From positions 1-9,305 of the forward strand of contig JAEWCA010000199.1 in the NCBI GenBank assembly GCA_023390875.1: 9,305 bases of DNA, written 5' to 3'. The translations under genes and the position numbers were made by a program. Position 1 is the first letter of the stretch; every line of letters starts with the position of its first letter. Shown piece after piece: positions 1 through 5,505 of the stretch. This DNA comes from Actinomycetes bacterium. GTDB taxonomy: Bacteria > Actinomycetota > Actinomycetes > Actinomycetales > Cellulomonadaceae. The notes under the pieces are model-generated. The model was not told the origin of the DNA. It saw only the letters and a program-made list of their open reading frames with translations, and searched no databases.

Positions 1-75
1 ATCACGCCGCAGGTCCACCGCCATCCGGATCGCCCGCTCCCGAAGCTCGTCCGGGTACTTCCTCGGTGCTGCCAT
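1..75 (-). CDS. IS3-family transposase OrfA, N-terminal part (partial)
   Basis: Translation of the minus strand gives MAAPRKYPDELRERAIRM and then VDLRRD before the window ends. KYPDELRERA is the signature opening of OrfA in a common actinobacterial IS3 group. OrfA carries the helix-turn-helix that binds the element's ends and is normally joined to OrfB by a -1 frameshift to make active transposase. I chose the ATG at 75 because a GGAAGG purine run sits 9 bases upstream. An in-frame ATG at 84 would add MRV but leaves no room for a ribosome binding site. Only 25 codons are visible, so the state of the rest of the gene is unknown. Confidence 0.75.
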   Translation of the reverse strand, partial: MAAPRKYPDELRERAIRMAVDLRRD

Positions 76-120
76 GACTCTCATCCTTCCCAGGATTGAG
101 AGCCTCCGTCAGACCCGTCA
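1..120 (-). mobile_element. IS3-family element, left-end fragment running out of the window
   Basis: The first 84 bases read on the minus strand as the beginning of an IS3 orfA, nearly identical at protein level to the orfA of the complete element at 3516-4816. The non-coding leaders also match: both carry GGCTCTCAA followed by a short GC-rich spacer and GGAAGGATG. Reading outward, the sequence reaches TGACGGGTCTGACGG, and its TGA is the usual terminal trinucleotide of this IS subgroup. I therefore place the tip near base 120; this end is an estimate because the other inverted repeat lies outside the window. It is a related but not identical element to the central one. Confidence 0.7.
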
Positions 121-475
121 CGAGACAACTCGCCGAGATCTCCGCCCTCCGCGCCCTTGCCAGTCAGGTCACGCCAGCTGCTTCCGAGCGGAACACAGTA
201 ATTGCACGCCCGCTGCACGCCGCCCCGTCCGGCACCCCCGCGCGGGGGGCCCGCTCGACTCCGCCACGCTGAGCTAGCTCTCGAGAGCTAGGCACGTCGG
301 TGCGATTGTCACAACCGCACGCGGGTCGGATCCACGGCGTCCCCGAGCCAAAGCCCATCATCTCCGTCCAGAACACACGTTCCGCCGTCGCCGTCGCCGT
401 CGGTTAAAGATCAATGATTGCGTCGCGCAAGTCGATCAAAAAGACTCGGCACGTTGGCAAGAATCGATGCGCCCT
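121..475. other. Gene-free stretch between the left IS and the toxin/immunity operon
   Basis: No reading frame here has convincing protein character on either strand; the short open frames are arginine/proline-rich GC shadows. Visible structure: a perfect 18-bp palindrome at 274-291, three tandem copies of GCCGTC at about 384-401, and a small inverted repeat TTGCG-TCG-CGCAA at 418-430. From about 400 onward the DNA is clearly less GC-rich than the rest of the window, which may mark acquired DNA. The stretch may hold the former promoter/operator of a gene lost when the left IS inserted. Confidence 0.5.
274..291. promoter_or_regulatory. Perfect 18-bp palindrome, candidate operator
   Basis: CTAGCTCTCGAGAGCTAG is its own reverse complement over all 18 bases, centred between 282 and 283. 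The symmetry stops exactly at both edges (G at 273 and G at 292). Palindromes of this size and type are typical binding sites for dimeric one-component repressors such as TetR-, PadR- or MarR-type proteins. No regulator gene lies beside it. The position close to an IS end suggests an operator left behind after its gene was cut away. With no loop, it is more like a protein-binding site than a terminator. Confidence 0.45.
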
Positions 476-640
476 TCATCCCAGCTCATTGATGATCGAG
501 ATCAGTTCATCCGTGCTTCTTGCGATGGGGATTCCTTGACGAGCGTGATGCAGATTCGAACAGAGGTTGACAACGCCGTTAGCCGTCCCGTCCTGGCGAA
601 CGCCGCAATCCCTTTAGCACCAGGACCCGCGTCGCATCCA
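476..640 (-). pseudogene. Degraded small gene downstream of the Rhs immunity genes (unrecognised)
   Basis: On the minus strand the frame ending with TGA at 476-478 reads ...GVVNLCSNLHHARQG followed by IPIARSTDELISIINELG-stop. It has balanced composition and an amphipathic helical end, unlike the Arg/Pro-rich shadow frames common here. Upstream the frame closes at a TAA near 625. A neighbouring frame then reads PGAKGIAAFAR, so the two would join smoothly by one frameshift around 600. I see no clear start codon with a ribosome site. Third-position GC is only about 60 per cent, lower than the neighbouring toxin, as is common for exchanged immunity genes. It could be the remnant of a third immunity gene in the operon. 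I recognise no family, and the left-to-right limits are approximate. Confidence 0.3.
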
Positions 641-699
641 GGCTTTCCCTCCAAGATTGTTCGGGTGCGCCACTCCTACCAAACTCTTTCAGAGAACCG

Positions 700-1146
700 C
701 TAGCGCGCGTCTGGTGCTCGCGAAATGACCGCCCGGCGTTCGTCGCTAGATAAGACGTTGGTGATAAACAGACCGAAATCCCAATCTTCAGACTCGACGA
801 ACGGAGTGGGATCGTTAGCCAGCGTTGGCTGTTCGAACGGACCCGTGCGGTAGCGGAGCTCGACCGTTTCGCCGTCCACGACGACCCGCAGCACACTGCG
901 GTGCGTTTCCCGCCGCCACTCAGGGATCGCAGGATCTTCGCCAATTTCCAACACATGGGCACCAACTCGCAGCCAAAGCGAGCCGCGCGCCCGGTAGAAG
1001 GCCACAAGCGCTCCGCCGAGCACGGAGAACCACCCGTCGGTGCGAACAACTCCGGCCGGCCGTTGGAGGACTTCGAGGTTGCCGTCGTCCGGGCTGAATT
1101 CGGCGACAATGCCACGCCGATTGTGATATTGGAGCAGCATTGGCAT
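700..1146 (-). CDS. Probable immunity or accessory protein of the Rhs cassette, 148 aa
   Basis: I recognise no named family. The protein has a beta-rich pattern: strands around residues 11-17, 39-50, 57-69 and 84-101, with VVVDGETVELRYR at about 88-100. An acidic and aromatic motif, EDWDFGLFITNVL at 120-132, precedes a short charged C-terminus. It has no signal peptide or membrane segment, so it should be cytoplasmic, where an immunity protein must act. The ATG at 1146 is preceded by GGAGG with 7 bases between, an excellent ribosome site. It starts 33 bp after the stop of the 296-codon gene on the same strand, so the two are likely co-transcribed with the Rhs toxin. The assignment as immunity rests on position, size and lack of other features. 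It could also be an unrelated cargo gene. Confidence 0.6.
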   Translation of the reverse strand: MPMLLQYHNRRGIVAEFSPDDGNLEVLQRPAGVVRTDGWFSVLGGALVAFYRARGSLWLRVGAHVLEIGEDPAIPEWRRETHRSVLRVVVDGETVELRYRTGPFEQPTLANDPTPFVESEDWDFGLFITNVLSSDERRAVISRAPDAR

Positions 1147-1179
1147 CCCGAATCCTCCCCGCGAGATCTCAGGCCGATC

Positions 1180-2070
1180 TCATCGCACGTGGATGCGCGC
1201 CTCGCTTCGCACGAGGTCAAGATCGGACTCGCCCAGACGGCGCAGGACCCGCGTCGCCTCCGCCCCTGTCAGCACAGAGAGGGCAGCAATTGAACTCCGC
1301 ACGATCGATCGTGCACCGTCCGCACCAATGGCAAGGGAGGGCATTGACCGCACGACGCCCTGCAGGACGCGAGCCGCGTCGTCGCCCGGCAGCCGCCGCA
1401 GCAGGTCTGCTAGTTGTGCGTGGCTGGAGTGCCAAGACGCCGAGTGAAGGACACAAAGGACGTGCAAGTGCGCGAGCGTCACGCCGCTGGCCTCCGCGAG
1501 CTCGACGGCCCGTGCGAGCAACGCCCGGTCCCGGCGATCCATCGAATCCTGCAATGCATCGAGCACTCGGTCACTCGAAGCACCAGGCCCGAGCTCCCCT
1601 TGCAACGAGCGACGCGCGCCGTCGTCCGCTCGCACGGGCGAGATCGAACGAACGACACGTCTGGGTAGGGACGCGATCTCATCGATCCGATCGTCCCGCG
1701 TGCTCTGATATCTGCCGAACTTGCCCTTGCGCACGGCGTCGGCGCGAACCCGAACAAGGGTGCCATCCAGAAGTTGCACGTCCCACACCGGCGACTGAGC
1801 GCCCGTGGCTCGAGCACCCTCGACATCCGGATGAAGGTTCCACCACTCGGCACTGCGGGACGCTCCGCCGTACTGATGCATGTCGTACTCAACGCCTCGC
1901 TCGGCAGGTAGCCACAGGACCGGCTCGGTCCACGGTGCACCATCCGGAACGAGATCGAAGGAGCGGTCACGGCCAGAGACACTCGTTCCGTCGGCGCGAA
2001 CGAGGATTTCTGCACCGCCCCCGAGAGCAATCGACCATCCACCCCATGCGGCTCCGGCTTCTTCTCTCAC
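1180..2070 (-). CDS. Probable immunity protein translationally coupled to the Rhs toxin tip, 296 aa
   Basis: The GTG start shares its G with the toxin's TAG stop (TAGTG). A GGTGG purine run sits about 8 bases upstream, inside the toxin's last codons, so ribosomes finishing the toxin can restart at once. Residues 1-115 look like a beta-rich domain (WSIALGGGAEILVRADG near the start, SPVWDVQLLDGTLVRVRAD at about 93-111). Residues 150-290 are a chain of leucine/alanine helices resembling HEAT-like repeats (for example AQLADLLRRLPGDDAARVL at about 218-236). There is no signal sequence or membrane helix. The tight coupling directly after a polymorphic toxin tip is the standard position of a cognate immunity gene, expected to bind and neutralise the tip in the cytoplasm. 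I do not recognise the family. A 16-bp palindrome at 1299-1314 lies within the coding sequence. Confidence 0.65.
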   Translation of the reverse strand: MREEAGAAWGGWSIALGGGAEILVRADGTSVSGRDRSFDLVPDGAPWTEPVLWLPAERGVEYDMHQYGGASRSAEWWNLHPDVEGARATGAQSPVWDVQLLDGTLVRVRADAVRKGKFGRYQSTRDDRIDEIASLPRRVVRSISPVRADDGARRSLQGELGPGASSDRVLDALQDSMDRRDRALLARAVELAEASGVTLAHLHVLCVLHSASWHSSHAQLADLLRRLPGDDAARVLQGVVRSMPSLAIGADGARSIVRSSIAALSVLTGAEATRVLRRLGESDLDLVRSEARIHVR

Positions 2071-3515
2071 TACATCCCACCTTCCGAATACTTGCCGAAC
2101 TTGAGATACCGAAATCCCTTGTCGATACCTGCGGCAAACCGGGGATCGGTCGTTAGCGACTTCAACAGCTTCTTCGGAACGCCGCGGAAGAACCCGCCCT
2201 CAAAGTCGTACATCCACTTGTTACCAATGTAATCCTGAAGGTGCAACTGTCCCGGGCGCTTGCCGGGCGCGGGGTTCTCGACGTCCATCCGCCATCCCTG
2301 TCCGCGAGCAACCTCTTGACCCTGGATCACGGGCGCATCCGCACCGATCATCGGCTGAGACGGGCCATTGGACTCGGCGTGATGCTGCATGATCTCGACG
2401 CGACTGTCCGTCGCGGCATGCACGCCGATGTTCCGCGCCCCAACGACGGCGATGGCGCCACCAACGACGAACACCCCAGCACCAACCGCGACGGCCGCCG
2501 CTCCGGGGCGGCGCCCGCTCCGGTGGCGATCGCGACGGCACCCCCGCCCATCATCTTGCACCCTCCGACCATCGCCAGAGTGCCGGCCACCATGAGGACC
2601 GTGTCGACTGGATGACGAAGCATTGAGTTGCCGACGGAAGCGAACGTGTTCACCGTGTCCACGACGACGCCGTTGTAAAGGCGGGTACCAGCCTGGTTCC
2701 AATCTGGCCACATGCCAGTCGGATCGACGTGCACGAGCGGATTGGAGAATCCGTAGGCATATCCCGACGCAGGAGCCAATCCAACTGGTGCCTCGACCGG
2801 ATCTACCCCAAGGAAACGCCCGGTCACGGGGTCGTAGGTCCGCGCTCGCAGGTCGTACCAGCCGGTCAGGTCGTCCTGGAACTGTCCGTGGAACGCGGAC
2901 GGCTCTGCAACGAGCGCTCCCGCCTCAGGTACACGCAGAGCACCAAACGGGTCCGGCTGGGCGGAGCCATCGACGAGGCCATTCCACGTGGAAACCGATG
3001 CCACGACGGACTGGAAGGGATCCGAGACGAGCCAATCAGTCCCGTCCCAGCTGGTCGAAGCAAGCGCACCGGCGACGGGCGACACCGGGTCGGAAACCCA
3101 CCAGCGAGACAACGATCCGGACGCATCGAACTGTCCGACCCGCGTTGGCAGGCTACTCGAGTCGTCCCAGAGCCAGGAAACGTCCGGGGCACCGTTCACC
3201 AACCGCGTGGACTGGCGCCCTTGCGCGTCGTACGTGTAGGAGACTTCTCGGCCGTCCTCGAGTGTGACCGCAGAGAGCTCCCCGGCGAGGTCGAACGACA
3301 CAGCCCTGGTCCCGGCCTGGGACGTGACGGCCGTCAGCCGGCCGTTGTTGTCCCAGGTGTAGGACCCGGTGATCGTCGTACCGATCTTTGTCGTCGTGAC
3401 CTGGTCTGCCGCATCGTAGGTATACCTGGTGGTCTTCGTCGCCACCTTCGTCCCGGACACCGTCGTAGCCGCGGAGGTGGTGCGGTTGCCGACCTTGTCG
3501 TACCCGTAGGCCGTC
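2070..3515 (-). pseudogene. Rhs/YD-repeat polymorphic toxin, 3' part only, with a frameshift before the toxic tip
   Basis: The frame entering from the IS edge contains successive YD repeats (YGYDKVGNRTTS, YTYDAADQVTTT, YTWDNNGRLTAV, YTYDAQGRQSTRL). The RHS-associated core follows (FHGQFQDDLTGWYDLRAR, YDPVTGRFLGVDP, GYAYGFSNPLVHVDPTGMW; DPTG encoded near 2711-2726). In the family this core forms a shell that holds the variable C-terminal toxin and ends at a DPxG-type cleavage point. After it come a hydrophobic glycine-rich segment and a tip with GWRMDVENP, PGQLHLQ, NKWMYDFEG and GVPKKLLKSL, the kind of short toxic module often found at Rhs ends; its activity is not assignable by eye. Two lesions are visible. 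The 5' part is missing at the IS boundary (3515/3516). Near 2503-2508 the frame shifts, and one extra C in CTCCGGGG would restore it (GAGAAPGAAAVAVGAG). About 480 codons remain; full-length proteins of this type are usually far longer. The gene could be dead, or the shift may be a sequencing error. Confidence 0.85.
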
Positions 3516-3544
3516 TGAACCGCCCCGGGATCGATGCAGGCTCT
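3516..3544 (+). repeat. Left terminal inverted repeat of the IS
   Basis: Begins TGAACCGCCCCGGG and continues ATCGATGCAGGC. Compared with the reversed right end, 22 of 29 positions match, with the outermost eight identical. This is the transposase recognition end; TGA is the usual tip of this IS3 subgroup. Confidence 0.85.
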
Positions 3545-3566
3545 CAACCGCGGAAGGATGAGGGTC

Positions 3567-3884
3567 ATGGGGGCACCGAGGAAGTATCCGGACGAGCTGC
3601 GGGAGCGGGCGATCCGGCTCGTGCTGGAGTCTCGTGAGCAGGGGTCGGTCGCGGGGGCGTGCGGTCGGGTCGGGGCGCAGTTGGGCATCCCGACCGAGAC
3701 GCTGCGTAACTGGGTCAAGGCCGCTGAGGTTGATGCCGGGCTTCGGCCGGGCACGTCGAGCGCGGATGCGGCCAGGATCGCCGAGCTCGAGCGTGAGGTG
3801 TTCGAGCTGCGGCGGGCGAACGCGATCTTGAAGAGCGCGTCGGCTTTCTTCGCGGCGGAGCTCGACCGCCCACGCAGCAGGTAG
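3567..3884 (+). CDS. IS3-family transposase OrfA (helix-turn-helix), 105 aa
   Basis: The protein starts MGAPRKYPDELRERAIRLV, and a helix-turn-helix follows (GAQLGIPTETLRNWVKAAE), which recognises the IS ends. After a short linker comes a leucine-zipper-like coiled coil (RIAELEREVFELRRANAIL) that mediates multimerisation, then the typical end FFAAELDRPRSR. I chose the ATG at 3567 because GGAAGG lies 9 bases upstream; in-frame ATGs at 3558 and 3534 are possible but lack spacing for a ribosome site. Its TAG stop overlaps the GTG of orfB by one base. OrfB lies in the -1 frame, as expected for frameshifted OrfAB production, although no classical A6G slippery run is visible near the junction. OrfA alone usually acts as a regulator of transposition. 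Confidence 0.9.
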   Translation: MGAPRKYPDELRERAIRLVLESREQGSVAGACGRVGAQLGIPTETLRNWVKAAEVDAGLRPGTSSADAARIAELEREVFELRRANAILKSASAFFAAELDRPRSR

Positions 3885-4801
3885 TGCGATTCATCGACGC
3901 CCACCGCGTCGAGTTCGGGGTCGAGCCGATCTGCCGGGTCCTGCAGGTCGCCCCACGCACGTACTACGCCGCCAAGTCCCGCCCTCCCTCACGACGGGCG
4001 GTGGCCGACGCGGCCCTGAGCCGGGTGCTGGTCGACGAGCACGCGGCGAACTACGGCGTCTACGGCGCCCGCAAGATGTGGAAGCACCTCAACCGGTGCG
4101 GACACGAGGTCGGGCGAGGCCGGGTCGAGCGGCTGATGCGCGCGAACGGCCTGGCCGGGGCGGTGCGCGGCCGCGCCCGACGCACCACGATCCCGGGCAA
4201 AGACGGCATCCGCGCGGGTGACTTGGTCAACCGGGCGTTCACCGCGACCGCGCCGAACCAGCTGTGGGTCGCCGACTTCACCTACGTCCGGACGTGGGCC
4301 GGGTTCGCCTACGTCGCGTTCGTGATCGACGTGTTCTCGCGGATGATCGTCGGCTGGAAGGCCGACACCACCATGCGCACCGACCTGGTGCTCGACACCC
4401 TCAACATGGCGGCCTGGGCCCGCGGACGCGCCGGCGTCGCCGACCTGTCCGGGCTGGTCCACCACACCGACGCCGGCAGCCAGTACACCTCGATCGCGTT
4501 CACCGAACGCCTGGCCGCGCTCGGCGTGAGGGCGTCGATCGGGACGGTCGAGGATGCCTACGACAACGCGTTGGCCGAGTCGACGATCGGGCTGTTCAAG
4601 ACCGAGCTGATCCGCCGAAACGGACCCTGGCGCACCCTGGACGACGTCGAGATCGCCACCCTGGAATGGGTCGACTGGTTCAACAACCGGCGCCTGCACA
4701 CCGAGCTCAGCGACATCCCACCCGCCGAGCACGAAGCGAACTACTACCGTCGAAACCCTGTCGTCGAGACGGTCAACTCAGCACAATCGCGTCTGCACTG
4801 A
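3884..4801 (+). CDS. IS3-family transposase OrfB, DDE integrase core, 305 aa
   Basis: This is the catalytic part of the transposase, which cuts and joins DNA at the IS ends. An HTH_21-type region (about 45-97, YGARKMWKHLNRCGHEVGR) precedes the rve/RNase H-fold core. The catalytic acids can be read as D131 (LWVADFTYV), D196 (HHTDAGSQYTS) and E232 (DNALAESTIG), giving the DD(35)E spacing. The conserved tail includes EWVDWFNNRRLHTEL. The GTG start shares a base with the orfA stop. The natural active product is likely an OrfAB fusion made by -1 frameshifting, so the GTG may be little used. The TGA stop lies within the right inverted repeat, 15 bases from the IS tip. I see no disabling mutation. 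Confidence 0.95.
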   Translation: MRFIDAHRVEFGVEPICRVLQVAPRTYYAAKSRPPSRRAVADAALSRVLVDEHAANYGVYGARKMWKHLNRCGHEVGRGRVERLMRANGLAGAVRGRARRTTIPGKDGIRAGDLVNRAFTATAPNQLWVADFTYVRTWAGFAYVAFVIDVFSRMIVGWKADTTMRTDLVLDTLNMAAWARGRAGVADLSGLVHHTDAGSQYTSIAFTERLAALGVRASIGTVEDAYDNALAESTIGLFKTELIRRNGPWRTLDDVEIATLEWVDWFNNRRLHTELSDIPPAEHEANYYRRNPVVETVNSAQSRLH

Positions 4802-4816
4802 ACCCGGCGCGGTTCA
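4788..4816 (-). repeat. Right terminal inverted repeat of the IS
   Basis: Read inward on the minus strand it begins TGAACCGCGCCGGGTTCAGT and pairs with the left end at 22 of 29 positions. It contains the orfB stop codon. It can also fold on itself (TGAACC-CGGCGC-GGTTCA, 4799-4816), a weak hairpin right at the element boundary. Confidence 0.85.
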
Positions 4817-4956
4817 ATACGCAAGGCCGGTCACAGCGCGACCGTAGCCGACCATGGGTGAGGTCGTAGCAGGTTTGCCGGCGCGCTCAATTCATCGCTC
4901 GGGCCGCCGCGCTGCGGTGTCCGATCCGATCTCGATGCCGCAGGTCTCTCGGGCAC

Positions 4957-5505
4957 CTACCTCGTCGCGACGAGCCCTGACGGGGTCAAATCGTGGGTGC
5001 CGTCATCGACGCGGCTCTGCACCCAGGTGGGTCGCTGGTTGGGTGCTGCGTCGTAGATCCGGGCCCACCCGGTCGCGATCTGCTCCTGAAGCCATGCCGG
5101 CTGATGTTCGACGTCGCGCGGGTAGGAGTGCTGATCGGTGACGTACGCGCCCGCCGGGACCTGGGCTTCCCACTGCGGTTCATCGTCGTAGTTGAACCGC
5201 GACGTCACCGACGACGGCGCCTCGATCGCTAGATCGAATGTGAACCACGTCCCCGATCCCTGCACGTACATGACGTCTCGGAGCTGGTGCGCAAGCTTGA
5301 CGACCTCACGTGGCACGCGGGAAGTCGTGATCTCGCCGTGGCGGGTGACGCGAAGCGAGAACTCGCTCGTGGGCGAGAGCTCGATCTGCCGGTAGTCGAT
5401 GCGGCCCCACCCCGATGGCACAGTCGAGACGAGCGACCGGGCGATAGCCTCGATCAGCTGCGCCTGCGCGATCATCGGCGGCAGACCTGCGACGTCAACT
5501 GACAT
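4957..5505 (-). CDS. YezG/DUF600-like immunity protein for the neighbouring nuclease toxin, 182 aa
   Basis: Probable cytoplasmic inhibitor of the endonuclease encoded just upstream. Family clues: a helical N-terminus (IAQAQLIEAIARSLV), a middle beta region (DYRQIELSPTSEFSLRVT), and WFTFDLAIEAP leading into FNYDDEPQW at about 104-112. The YDD-type motif near the end of the core is characteristic of DUF600/YezG proteins, the antitoxins of YeeF-type toxins. An aromatic stretch follows (YPRDVEHQPAWLQEQIA). The ATG at 5505 lies inside the toxin gene, an 11-base overlap (ATGTCAGTTGA), with GCAGGG 9 bases upstream. A second ATG at codon 11 (position 5475) matches the usual family start better and would follow the toxin stop without overlap. 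Toxin next door and immunity immediately downstream is the standard order. No membrane segment is seen. Family assignment is by motif only. Confidence 0.75.
   Translation of the reverse strand: MSVDVAGLPPMIAQAQLIEAIARSLVSTVPSGWGRIDYRQIELSPTSEFSLRVTRHGEITTSRVPREVVKLAHQLRDVMYVQGSGTWFTFDLAIEAPSSVTSRFNYDDEPQWEAQVPAGAYVTDQHSYPRDVEHQPAWLQEQIATGWARIYDAAPNQRPTWVQSRVDDGTHDLTPSGLVATR

Larger units (their letters stand above)
3516..4816 (+). mobile_element. Complete IS3-family insertion sequence, 1301 bp
   Basis: The element is bounded by imperfect inverted repeats starting TGAACCGC-CCGGG at both tips and holds two overlapping genes, orfA and orfB, in the standard IS3 arrangement. Its length is typical (IS3 members are about 1.2-1.5 kb). 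The left tip interrupts an Rhs toxin gene. The flanking triplets differ (GTC at 3513-3515, ATA at 4817-4819), and four-base comparison also fails, so no target duplication is seen. This suggests that at least one flank was exchanged after insertion. Both transposase frames are open and the catalytic residues are present, so the copy may still be active. Confidence 0.92.

Noticed and set aside
384..401. Three tandem GCCGTC hexamers
   Set aside because: Too short for a functional repeat array. No CRISPR-like spacing or larger periodicity.
467..703. Plus-strand open frame of 78 codons
   Set aside because: No ribosome site and no motif. The opposite strand reads more like a real protein C-terminus.
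579..1220. Minus-strand open frame of 213 codons overlapping the 148-aa gene
   Set aside because: Ser/Arg-rich shadow of the 700-1146 gene, which has a strong ribosome site and protein-like sequence.
1299..1314. 16-bp palindrome GCACGATCGATCGTGC inside the 296-aa gene
   Set aside because: It lies within sound coding sequence and consists of GATC-type self-complementary words frequent in GC-rich DNA; no regulatory context.
1140..2156. Plus-strand open frame of 338 codons opposite the 296-aa gene
   Set aside because: Arg/Pro/Ala-rich composition with no recognisable motif. The minus-strand gene has a coupled start and balanced composition.
3715..3904. Minus-strand extension of the Rhs frame through the IS orfA region
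   Set aside because: It is the antisense of transposase codons and has no Rhs repeats. The genuine Rhs sequence begins only at 3515.
4961..4974. 14-bp palindrome CTCGTCGCGACGAG at the end of the YezG-like gene
   Set aside because: It encodes the last codons, has no loop and no T-run, so it is not a convincing terminator; probably chance.
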